Source of the DNA: a virus
IMG/VR virus record: IMGVR_UViG_3300021976_000023
Location: 1-49,714 of that record
Strand: one strand, 5' to 3'
DNA length: 49,714 bases
Made by a program: the position numbers and the translations under genes. How positions within the stretch are numbered: the stretch's first letter is position 1; the number at the start of each line of letters is the position of its first letter. A model generated the notes under the pieces. That model saw nothing but the letters and a program-made list of their open reading frames with translations. It searched no databases and was not told where the DNA came from. Positions 1 to 7,700 of this stretch are shown in pieces.

Positions 1-1105
1 AAATCTCGGACGGTGTACGGCCCGAGATTTCAGCCCATCTGAGTTTACTAGCCGTCAACCGCGCTTCGATGGCATCCAAAGTCGAGCGGAAGTTGGCGAC
101 TACCAACGTCGGTCGCGAACGCCCTTCGAGGAGTTCCATCATCGCGTCAAGCTTGCCAGAACCGACCCCGGTGTCGGAAGCAGCTTCGAGCGCGGTTGAG
201 ATCTGCCGTAGCCGTGTCAACAGGCCCCCGTGCGACCATGCCGCGATCGGCTCCCCCGAGTCGAGAAACGTGAGCATGGACCGTTTGAGATCGTCATAGG
301 CTTTCTGCTGCTTCGGGACCATCGGCACGATGTGCAGTTGCTCGGCTCCCATGAGCGGTGGTAGTTCGGTCAGCACGTCGTCTCGCAGGCGCCGAATCCA
401 CAGGTCTCCGAGTTCGACCTGACGGAAGTCTTCCCAATGGATACATCGGTCGGGATGCGCCGAGCATTCGCGGTCACACGCAGAGAGCTCGCCCGTGCAA
501 TGCCAGTCGGAGAAGCTCTGTCCGTTTTTCCCTTTCAGCGCGATGACTTTGAACCATTTCTGAACCCAACGCCAGTAGGCGCCTAGCGGCCCACCTCGAT
601 AGGCATCCTGCGGCCGGAGGATACGCAACAGGGAGAAAAGTTCAGGTGCCCAATTGGGGATCGGTGTACCTGAAAGCAACATGACTCGATCGGCATGCTT
701 CGCCAGGGTTTCTGCTGCTGCGGTCCAATGTGCTTTGCGGTTCTTCAGGTGATGGGCCTCATCGAAGACGACCGTATCCCAGTGTCTACGCAAATTAGGA
801 ACGAGGGTGTCTGTCCATTTGCCGCCAGATTTCACGATTAGTTCATGATACGAGACGTTGGTGATGTCGAGTCCGGGGCGCCATAGGTCGCGTTCGTCGC
901 GCCATATCGCCATGTCTCGGATAACGGCGGGTGCTACTACGAGGGTCCGCCCTTCGGCGGCTAGTAGCGCCTGTCGTGTCTTCCCGAGTCCCGGTTCATC
1001 CATGTTAAAGACGAGCGGCCGAGCTCGCATGAACTCGATTCCACGATCTTGATACTCGAACACGGGGTCAAACCGGACGGGTGTCGGGAAGACCAGGAGG
1101 GTCAT
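1..1105 (-). CDS. SNF2/DEAH-type helicase, N-terminal part (gene continues at the right end)
   Basis: Superfamily 2 helicase with the SNF2-like arrangement, presumably acting on phage DNA during replication or recombination. My reading starts at the ATG at 1105 and gives Walker A DEPGLGKT at about residues 36-43, motif II DEAHH at about 115-119 and a motif III-like SGTP further on. The frame runs off the left edge and continues at 49588-49275, where motif VI (QVMRRLHRPGQ) lies. Joined, the protein is about 470 residues, short for SNF2 proteins but usual for phage versions. The start overlaps the last 38 bases of the upstream XRE gene, so the two are probably translated from one message. Bases 1-6 are doubtful. 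Helicase family is secure; the exact role is inferred. Confidence 0.9.
   Translation of the reverse strand, partial: MTLLVFPTPVRFDPVFEYQDRGIEFMRARPLVFNMDEPGLGKTRQALLAAEGRTLVVAPAVIRDMAIWRDERDLWRPGLDITNVSYHELIVKSGGKWTDTLVPNLRRHWDTVVFDEAHHLKNRKAHWTAAAETLAKHADRVMLLSGTPIPNWAPELFSLLRILRPQDAYRGGPLGAYWRWVQKWFKVIALKGKNGQSFSDWHCTGELSACDRECSAHPDRCIHWEDFRQVELGDLWIRRLRDDVLTELPPLMGAEQLHIVPMVPKQQKAYDDLKRSMLTFLDSGEPIAAWSHGGLLTRLRQISTALEAASDTGVGSGKLDAMMELLEGRSRPTLVVANFRSTLDAIEARLTASKLRWAEISGRTPSEI
7..132. repeat. Contig-end direct repeat, left copy
   Basis: These 126 bases are identical to 49589-49714. A perfect repeat of roughly assembler k-mer length at both ends is the usual sign of a circular or circularly permuted molecule reported once plus an overlap. 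The helicase reading frame continues correctly when the two copies are merged, which supports a true join. Bases 1-6 do not match the right end. Bases 1-9 are the exact reverse complement of 22-30, so the first few bases look like a fold-back artefact rather than real sequence. Confidence 0.93.
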
Positions 1106-1349
1106 CCGGACCGTCGAAAGGGATCGCCCGGTTTCGATCCCATTGGTCAAGTTCGCGGACAAACCAGGGTCCGAAATATTCCATACCCTTTTGGTATGCC
1201 TCAATCGCTCGGTTCGCGTCGATGCCAAATTGAACGACGATGTTTGACAGTGTTTCGGCCGATGGCAGTCTCTCACCTGAACAAAGGCGAGATGCCATAG
1301 AATCCGACACCCCAATCATGTCGCCTATCTGTTTGTTGGTGAGTGCCAT
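1068..1349 (-). CDS. XRE/Cro-type helix-turn-helix regulator
   Basis: Small DNA-binding protein of 93 residues. The N-terminal half (NKQIGDMIGVSDSMASRLCSG followed by RLPSAETLSNIV) is a typical Cro/C1-type helix-turn-helix, with an acidic and proline-rich tail. I chose the ATG at 1349 rather than upstream codons because a -10 like TACCGT ends six bases before it, the same spacing seen at other leaderless starts here. The promoter carries TTGCCC-GTG-GGTCAA at 1372-1386, a variant of the dyad found at most promoters in this window. This makes it the best candidate for the regulator of that site and suggests autoregulation. It overlaps the helicase start. The link to the operators is inference. 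Confidence 0.85.
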   Translation of the reverse strand: MALTNKQIGDMIGVSDSMASRLCSGERLPSAETLSNIVVQFGIDANRAIEAYQKGMEYFGPWFVRELDQWDRNRAIPFDGPDDPPGLPDTRPV

Positions 1350-1386
1350 ACTCCAACGGTAGCACATCATATTGCCCGTGGGTCAA
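1350..1386 (-). promoter_or_regulatory. Promoter-operator of the XRE gene
   Basis: Reading leftward, TTGACC (1386-1381) belongs to the dyad TTGACC-CAC-GGGCAA. A -10 like TACCGT lies six bases before the ATG at 1349. The spacer is 19 bp, longer than the 17-18 bp at the other sites. Leaderless transcription is predicted. Confidence 0.6.
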
Positions 1387-1395
1387 GCCGACCGG

Positions 1396-2004
1396 TCACG
1401 GTCTGTCGCCTTGTGACCAGAGTCCAGTTCGCTCGGCCTGACGATTCCGTGCTTGTTCGATTTGACGTGCTAGTTCGGTACGAGATGGAATCGGCCGATT
1501 AACAAACTGCCATTCAGTCTGATTCTCATTTACTGTGCTACGCCACCACACATCCCAAGAGACTGCTGCTGTATCAATGTCTCTATCTTCGGTCACGTAA
1601 GCAGACATTTCTCGTTCGCGCTCTTGTTCCCGCTGGCGCCCTTCATTTATACGCCGTTCACTTGTGCAATGATTACACGGGCAATACACTCTCAACCCAG
1701 ATACCGGCGGCACATTTGGACGATCAAAGTTACGAACGTAGTTCGGGTTTTCCTCGGGCGGGTTCGCGACGGCACCTTCATATGAACCTAGCTTCGCGTT
1801 AAGCTTGTCAGCAGCTTTCCACGCGCGTTCCTCCGAGCTCGCGTAAGCTTTTGTCGGCGGCTTCCCGATCAACACGTCTTCGCCCGTAGCCGGGTCGAAC
1901 GTGAGCAAATCGAGATAGTGAGAGAACGAGATGACACACCACACGTCAGGCGCCGCCCACCTTGACGCGAGGCGGGAATCCGGAGAGACGACAACGTAAG
2001 TCAT
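1396..2004 (-). CDS. Unknown protein with a Cys/His cluster
   Basis: I do not recognise this 202-residue protein. It has an N-terminal region rich in aromatic residues, a central CPCNHC motif (residues about 110-115) that could bind zinc, a strongly charged stretch of Glu, Arg and Gln that looks like a coiled coil, and a Trp-rich part. The start at 2004 is preferred to the longer reading from 2040, because a -10 like GATCAT ends seven bases upstream with a TTGACC box 17 bp before it. It is the first gene leftward of the double operator and lies just upstream of the XRE gene, so it may be an early or regulatory gene. Confidence 0.7.
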   Translation of the reverse strand: MTYVVVSPDSRLASRWAAPDVWCVISFSHYLDLLTFDPATGEDVLIGKPPTKAYASSEERAWKAADKLNAKLGSYEGAVANPPEENPNYVRNFDRPNVPPVSGLRVYCPCNHCTSERRINEGRQREQEREREMSAYVTEDRDIDTAAVSWDVWWRSTVNENQTEWQFVNRPIPSRTELARQIEQARNRQAERTGLWSQGDRP

Positions 2005-2057
2005 AACACCCATGATCCCAGCACCTTGACCTACGGTCAAGCTTGACCTACGGTCAA
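2005..2057. promoter_or_regulatory. Divergent promoter with two tandem operators
   Basis: Two exact copies of TTGACC-TAC-GGTCAA lie at 2026-2040 and 2043-2057. Leftward, the copy nearer the gene gives TTGACC, 17 bp, then GATCAT, ending seven bases before the ATG at 2004. Rightward, TTGACC at 2026-2031 is followed after 17 bp by TACGGT (2049-2054), ending six bases before the ATG at 2061. The second operator covers the rightward -10, so a bound repressor would block both directions. Confidence 0.75.
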
Positions 2058-2060
2058 ACG

Positions 2061-2282
2061 ATGAGACGTCGATCCGAAGTGGTCCCGACCAAAGTTGCCG
2101 ATGCCCCTATCAACGATCCTGACACCCGACACGACAACGGCCACGGTATCCCCCGGGACGCGGTCGAGCGGCGGACCATCGCCCAGCTACAGGTCAAGAT
2201 CGCCGTTCTGTCCGCGAAGCGAGCTCGCGCAACCGGCCAACGTACCGAGACCTCGAAGGCTCGTAACCGGAAACTCTGGTAA
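2061..2282 (+). CDS. Small basic protein of unknown function, own promoter
   Basis: A 73-residue Arg/Lys-rich protein that I do not recognise, the only plus-strand gene inside the leftward left-hand block. Codon third positions are GC-rich, as in its neighbours, which supports coding. The residues after about 40 (ERRTIAQLQVKIAVLSAKRA) could form an amphipathic helix. The ATG sits six bases after the -10 of the rightward promoter, predicting a leaderless message. A strong inverted repeat at 2297-2329 follows the stop, making a complete single-gene unit. An antisense reading at 2054-2365 was rejected in favour of this one. A role in the control of the divergent genes is possible but only inferred from position. 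Confidence 0.6.
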   Translation: MRRRSEVVPTKVADAPINDPDTRHDNGHGIPRDAVERRTIAQLQVKIAVLSAKRARATGQRTETSKARNRKLW

Positions 2283-2296
2283 GCCTCCAACGCCAA

Positions 2297-2329
2297 TAGC
2301 CCCCGGGAACCCAGAAACCGGGGGCTATC
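2297..2329. terminator. Bidirectional hairpin terminator
   Basis: Perfect 11-bp stem (ATAGCCCCCGG with CCGGGGGCTAT) and an 11-base loop between two convergent genes, 2061-2282 and the endolysin ending at 2422. There is no clear T-tract on either side, so efficiency is uncertain. Confidence 0.65.
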
Positions 2330-2421
2330 AGGCAGGATCGGGACTGCACCGTGAGCGTAGCGCACCGAGCAGACGGCACTAGTCCCGGTGAACTAGGGCG
2401 TCCGGTACCACCGCCACGGTG

Positions 2422-3750
2422 TCAGGACGGTTCGTAATTGCTGCCGTGGCGACCGTGAGGGTCCGGCGGGACCTCGTAGCTCCCAGGAGGCGAACCTGTA
2501 AACGAGTCGATTTCTTGAGTGGTGCTCGGGTCCGGTGCCGGCGGAACCTCGTCGACGACGTCCCGACGTCGCGCAGCAGCCTCCGGGGGCGCCGTGTCCA
2601 TGTACGTGATCCGTTCGTTGGTGTACTCCGTAGGGTTCTGATCGAACCCCGGCGGGTACTCGTCCACCCACGTGCGGCCGAACGCTTCCGTTGTCGACAC
2701 CGGCGGCTCGGGTACATCCATCGCTTCCCTGAAGTCGGTAGTTGTAGCCGGCAATGTCCGGAGCAGTTCCACCACGAACGCGGACGCCAACGCCCGGTAG
2801 TCGATCTGAACCGAAGGCCCAGGAGGCGCCGTGTCCGGGAGGCGTGACAGAGCGGCTTGAATCGCCTGTACTGCGTCGTTGATGGCTTCAACCCACGCGC
2901 GCACTTCAGCGGTTGAAAGCCCAACCAAACCGATCGACTTTGCGAGCTCGCCGATTGCGGCGGTAGCCACCGCGTTCTGATTGAAGTCCTCTTGTGCGAG
3001 ACGCAACGTCTCCCGCGATGTACCCTGCCAAGCGCTCTGGCCAGGACCCGTGCCCTCATTCAATACGTCGCGGAAGATCTGCTTCAACTCATCTGCATTC
3101 ATGTCCTCGAAGTCTCCGATCTCAAGCCATTCGTTGACAACTCGGTTTGAATCGACATCGCCCGTAATACCGCGATGGGACCCGGTAGAGGTGAACTGCC
3201 GAGCGACCACCATCTGTCGAGACCAACCGGGAGGCAACACCACCTGATCGTCCGGTGTACTGTCATACAGCGAAATATGAAGATGCCGCCACTCTTCCGG
3301 AAGGTAGCTCGCCTGAAGTCGAGCGGGCTCCAAGTACCACCGACCCGAGTAGATAGCCCCACGCGGATAGCCGTATTGGGCCATAGCCGTGCAGAACTCG
3401 ACAGCATGAGCGCGAGCTCGCCACCACTCGGTAGACGGGCCGAGCCCTGTGTCCTCGACATCCAAACAGACCCAATCCCGGGCGGGGTCGAATCCGCCGA
3501 TACGTTGCAAAGTTGCTACGAAGAACGCAGCTTCATTGAAGCCTGTCGAGCGGGAAGGCGTCGCGTAGTGGTAGACCCCGCGACGCAACCCGTAGGCGCC
3601 TGCGCTATGCCACTGCGCGGCGAAGTACGGGTTCACGTACGAAGTACCTTGCGTGGCCTTTATCATCAGCCGATCGGGGCCACTGGCCGTGTAAGCCTCG
3701 ATACTGACGGCGCCTTGCCAGGATGAGATGTCAGCGAACGGCGAAGGCAC
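2422..3750 (-). CDS. Endolysin, GH25 muramidase
   Basis: Hydrolyses the peptidoglycan sugar backbone at lysis. Residues 1 to about 215 are a glycoside hydrolase family 25 domain: ADISSWQG at the N terminus (Asp7) and CLDVEDTG with Asp97 and Glu99, the usual catalytic positions. The second half (about 230-442) is not a recognised wall-binding domain. It has a helical stretch and then a proline- and acid-rich tail. It follows the tail genes and small proteins in the same direction, and a 60-residue two-helix protein at 13808 may be the holin. No lysin B accompanies it. The family assignment is firm; the role of the C-terminal half is unknown. Confidence 0.93.
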   Translation of the reverse strand: MPSPFADISSWQGAVSIEAYTASGPDRLMIKATQGTSYVNPYFAAQWHSAGAYGLRRGVYHYATPSRSTGFNEAAFFVATLQRIGGFDPARDWVCLDVEDTGLGPSTEWWRARAHAVEFCTAMAQYGYPRGAIYSGRWYLEPARLQASYLPEEWRHLHISLYDSTPDDQVVLPPGWSRQMVVARQFTSTGSHRGITGDVDSNRVVNEWLEIGDFEDMNADELKQIFRDVLNEGTGPGQSAWQGTSRETLRLAQEDFNQNAVATAAIGELAKSIGLVGLSTAEVRAWVEAINDAVQAIQAALSRLPDTAPPGPSVQIDYRALASAFVVELLRTLPATTTDFREAMDVPEPPVSTTEAFGRTWVDEYPPGFDQNPTEYTNERITYMDTAPPEAAARRRDVVDEVPPAPDPSTTQEIDSFTGSPPGSYEVPPDPHGRHGSNYEPS

Positions 3751-3756
3751 GCGAGC

Positions 3757-3990
3757 TCACCCACGAGCCTTGGTGCACACCTTGCATGAGCACTGATGAA
3801 CCGGGGCGGCAGCGTAGTGCTCGCGGAGGTAGTCGCTCGTGTTCTTCCGGGACTCGGGCCTTTCCGACAACCCTCGGGCACGCAACGTGCGGGGTCGGGG
3901 GTCGCGGTTCGTGTCGCGGGTTTCGTGACTCATGGGATTCTCTTCTCCGATCGGGCTGTAACCCTCATCATCCCCCGCGTCTTGCCCCAT
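3757..3990 (-). CDS. Small protein with C-terminal CxCxxC motif
   Basis: Unrecognised hydrophilic protein of 77 residues, Arg- and Asp-rich, ending in HQCSCKVCTKARG, a short cysteine cluster that could bind a metal. The start is uncertain. ATG 3990 follows a GAAAGG-type ribosome site and nearly touches the upstream stop. ATG 3933 has the better spaced GGAGAAGAG and would give 58 residues. The operator-like TTGCCC-CAT-GGTCAA (3982-3996) overlaps the first start and could form a promoter for the lysin end of the cluster (TTGACC, 18 bp, GATGAT). It lies directly before the endolysin gene. Confidence 0.6.
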   Translation of the reverse strand: MGQDAGDDEGYSPIGEENPMSHETRDTNRDPRPRTLRARGLSERPESRKNTSDYLREHYAAAPVHQCSCKVCTKARG

Positions 3991-3996
3991 GGTCAA
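3982..3996 (-). promoter_or_regulatory. Operator-like dyad with possible internal promoter
   Basis: TTGCCC-CAT-GGTCAA on the plus strand. Leftward it reads TTGACC, 18 bp, then GATGAT, upstream of the 3757 gene and the endolysin. It overlaps coding sequence, so it may be partly fortuitous, but the match to the dyad elsewhere is good. Confidence 0.45.
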
Positions 3997-4313
3997 ACCT
4001 TTCTCGGGTTCTTCTGGTTCTTGACGAAGGCTTCCCGGCGAGCCGCCACCGCCGCGTCACTCATCTGCCGGTTGCGCGCTTTCCACGCGCTGAAAGCTGC
4101 CCGCGTCGCCGCGTTAGGTTCGGTGTCTTCGAGGTCAGCTCGGACCTTCGCTTTGACCCGGTCGTGCAAGCTTGACGTCTCAACCTCGATCGGAGGCACA
4201 CTCGCCAATATCAGATCGATTTCGCCGGGGCGGGTGGCGCCGTCCGGATCCGGGGGTATGTTTTGGTTGGTCTCAGGATTTGTGATTGCCGAGTCCGGTA
4301 GTGGTCGCGTCAT
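3993..4313 (-). CDS. Unknown small protein in the tail-lysis interval
   Basis: 106-residue protein with no recognised domain. The first part is Pro/Asp-rich (PDSAITNPETNQNIPPDPDG). The second is helical and charged, ending in basic KNQKNPRKV. The start at 4313 overlaps the stop of the preceding gene by four bases (ATGA), which indicates translational coupling and rules out the longer upstream reading. It lies between the receptor-binding-like tail protein and the endolysin, where tail accessory or lysis regulators are usual. No function can be assigned. Confidence 0.65.
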   Translation of the reverse strand: MTRPLPDSAITNPETNQNIPPDPDGATRPGEIDLILASVPPIEVETSSLHDRVKAKVRADLEDTEPNAATRAAFSAWKARNRQMSDAAVAARREAFVKNQKNPRKV

Positions 4314-4747
4314 GACGTCGTCCGTAGACTTCCCTCGATCAGGAGAAAATCGTTCGCCGCCCACGTGATGGGCACGGTAGCCGCCCATCCCACCGAGCTC
4401 GGGCCGTAGATACGGTCCATGAACGTTCCGCCACCTGCTTGTAGCTTGATTCGGCCGGTGTAACCGGTCGCTGCACTGTTGTCCCACGCGAACGCTGACA
4501 TGGTCTGGGTGAACGCTGTTCCGTCACCTGAGAGACCCCCCGGCAGAGTCAACCCGAGAGTGCCGACCGCCGAACCGGTACCGAACACAAAGATGGCGTG
4601 CACATCGATCGAGTTCGTTCCGACCCGACGCCAGTAGCCGCTTACTTGGCCCGCGCCAACCGTGACATTGGCGAAGACGGGAGTAAACGGGGTCCAACCC
4701 GAAAATGCGTCGCCTGCTCTGATGATGTTTCCCGCGTAAGCTGCCAT
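4310..4747 (-). CDS. Tail tip / receptor-binding-like beta protein
   Basis: 145-residue Gly-, Thr- and aromatic-rich protein with the pattern of small phage tail proteins of C1q-like or head-domain fold: FTPVFANVTVGAGQVSGYW, then RRVGTNSIDVHAIFVFGTG. Similar proteins commonly end tail operons of actinophages and are thought to be receptor-binding or fibre-tip subunits. It follows the giant GH26 tail protein by six bases and overlaps the next gene by four. No membrane segment or enzyme motif is seen. The fold is inferred from composition and repeats, not from a search. Confidence 0.65.
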   Translation of the reverse strand: MAAYAGNIIRAGDAFSGWTPFTPVFANVTVGAGQVSGYWRRVGTNSIDVHAIFVFGTGSAVGTLGLTLPGGLSGDGTAFTQTMSAFAWDNSAATGYTGRIKLQAGGGTFMDRIYGPSSVGWAATVPITWAANDFLLIEGSLRTTS

Positions 4748-4753
4748 TCTGAC

Positions 4754-7700
4754 CTACCAAAGAGAGAGGTAACGAGCGCGACTGTTCGGGTTACGGTTGT
4801 CGTGGACGGGCAGTAGGTTCGACCACACGTTATTCTGGTTGGTGTCGTTGAAGTAGACCTCGGCATACATCAGACCAATGGCCTTCAGATGGTTGAACCA
4901 TTCTTTCATCCATGTAAAGAAGTCCGGGTTATCCTGGCCGCCGTCTGCGAGCTTGTTAACCGCGCCGTTCAGTCCCCACTCTGGGAAAATCATCTGCTTA
5001 TTGTGCAGATCGGCGAAGGCTTCCCAGTACTTCGCCCGACCCGTGACCGTGTTCTCACGGTTGTTGATTGCGTTGTAGCCGATGGCGCGCGGGTAATGAT
5101 CGTAGATGTCAAGGCCGATGTAATCGACGTATGAATCTCCGGGCCAGCAATCTGTTGAGTTGTGGCTCGGCGGATTCTGTGAGTACCCGGCGTTCATGGT
5201 CCAAGCGAACTTAGCCGCCGGACGCGTGATTCGGGTTTGCGTCACGATACGCGCGAATGCGGTTCGCCACGCTACCGCGTTGGTTGCCGAATGCGGGAAC
5301 CAGTTGCCGTTAAATTCCCATCCAATCTCCGTGATCGGTTCCGCCATCCCTCGCGCGACGTAGGCGTTAAGGGAACGTCCCCACTGTTGCCAATGCCCGT
5401 CATACGCACCGGAGTTGATGGCGGCTGCCTGCGCACCCATTCCGGCGATGCCGGTTGGTGTGAACGGTTGCGCGATGACAACGACCAACCGTGGATTAGT
5501 CCAGTTTCCGAGCACGTATCCTGGTTGTACGATTTGATCCCAGCCGCCGTTACGCACCGTGTAAGTCAATGTCGAAGTGACCTCGACACCACGGAAACTG
5601 GTATTCCAATAGTCGACGTTGGGTTGTGTGTACTGTCCCGCCACCTCCGGACGCACAGCACCGGAGAACCACCCGTATGACGTCCCGATAGGGTCCGGGT
5701 CCGGCGGCGGCGGCGGCGGCGGCGGGTCGACCCCTTCCGCGAGGATTTCGATTCCCATCACGACAGCCGCGTTATTTGTGCTTCCCGCGAGAGAGAACGC
5801 GATGGTGCAGATCCCCGAGGCAGGGATAGTGGTTGCGTACGTCTTGATGAGCTGTGCAAAGGTGCCGTTCGCTTCGTCGTACACGTCAAGGTTGTCGGAG
5901 ACCAGCACGCCGTTAAGCGTGACGTCGAACTGGCGGTAGCCGTTGCCGGGGGTACCGGCGAAGTTCTCCGAAAAGTAGAGCTTGACGGTCGCTGCACCGG
6001 CAGGCACGAACGGGATGGCGTAGTTGAACGCTCCCCACCGTTCGGTTTTGAGCATCTCATCGTGTTGGGTGCCGTAGCTTGGTGCGCCCTGATTGGCGAC
6101 CGTGCCTCCGGTGAAATGCTGGTCTGCCGCCCAGACGACGCCATCTGGCCCCGTGTACTGCGGCCCACCCGCGTTGATGCGGATAACAGTCGTAACGCCG
6201 GGGTCGGGAGGTGGCGGTTCGTCAGGTAGATCAGGTTCGATGAAACCAACCAATACGTCATCGCCGAGTGCGTAGTGTACCGGTTGGTAAACGTGTATTG
6301 GTTCTTCCGGGACGTGGCTCTTGATTACGCCGTTGACCGACCGGGTGACAATGAACTCTTGTGTAGTCAGGTCACCACTGAACGAGGAGCTTTGACCGGT
6401 CACTGAAATGACGGTCATTCGTTCGCCACCGATGACGACGTCGAACGGGAAGTCGCCTACCGTCTGCCATTGCGGCCCGGTCTCTGTCCGAACGATAAGG
6501 ACAAAGTCGGTTTCGTTGATGATGTTTACGAGCGATGATGCCTGCGAGTCGTATCGCGAGCTCGCAGCATCGTACACACCGACGCGGTATGGCGAATCCG
6601 GAGCACAGTTGATATCGATCGAGTGCGTGTGTCCGCCGAGCGTTTCGGAGAACCCGAGGGCTATCTGCTCAATATCGTCGGGCGGAAACCGATCGGGTGT
6701 GTTTGTGATGACAAGCTTGTCACCTACGTCTAGCTGCTTCACGCGCTTTGTGAGCTCAGGATTTGACACAAGCTGCGCGCGCTCCAACAACACCGATATC
6801 GTGGGGTAGCGAGCTTCGTCGACGGTGCCCATGTGGACCCGCCATGACGCCTGATCGACTAGTTGTTCATCGACATTGAGATTGATGGTAGGGGTATCGT
6901 CGTACCGACCGATTTCCGGTACGGAAAGTTCGGGTACCGTTATGTTGCCGACGTCGTTCGCGCTTCGAGCGCTAGATCCGTTTCGACGGGTCACGGTGAT
7001 GTCGTTACGAGTGCGTCGGTCGTCTTCGATCGGAGAAATACCGGTGAGTTGTTCTAGCGAGTAGTCGAAAGTGACGGCAGTTCCACCGAACGACGATTGC
7101 GCGTACATGCTCGCGCGCGTGCGATAAGCAAGCCCGAGGAAATCTCGCGGTTCGTGAAGGATACCTAGATCGGCATCGGCTGATTCGGTCAGCAGATTGA
7201 TGAGCGTATCGGGTAGCTGCGGCCCAAGTATCACCGAATCTGTGAAGCTACCGATGATGGAGATTGGTACTTTCTCCTCGGTGCACAACCTGTAGATCCG
7301 AGCTGCCGCGCGCTCTCCTCGATGTGCGTTCAGTTCCGCCGAGAGGTCAAAGAGCGAGATAATCTCCCGATGAACTGAGATATGACCGATGGCCACATCG
7401 TCCAGAATCCGCTCGTGATTGGAGTCGATGCGGGTGATGCGACCTAGCGTGGTGGCAGGTTCGATGGCGGTAAGGAAATTACCAATTACCGCACCTACTT
7501 CGAGTGTATGAAGAAACCACTCGACGCCCGTCCCGTTTTGCTGTAGACCGATGGAAACCCGTAGCAGCTTTCCGTTGACAGCAAAGGCCGATAGTCCGGA
7601 ATCGACCACGATTGACAGCCCCGCGTCGAAACCCAGGAACCGCAGATCTCCCGCCGCGTTGACATGCAGTTGCCACAACACGACTTGACTGTCTCGGGTC

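Noticed and set aside
2054-2365. 103-codon minus-strand frame over 2061-2282
   Set aside because: The plus-strand frame has a promoter with correct spacing, better codon positions and a following terminator; the minus frame has none.
5700-5730. GGC trinucleotide run
   Set aside because: It encodes the proline hinge between malectin and GH26 in the opposite strand; not an independent element.
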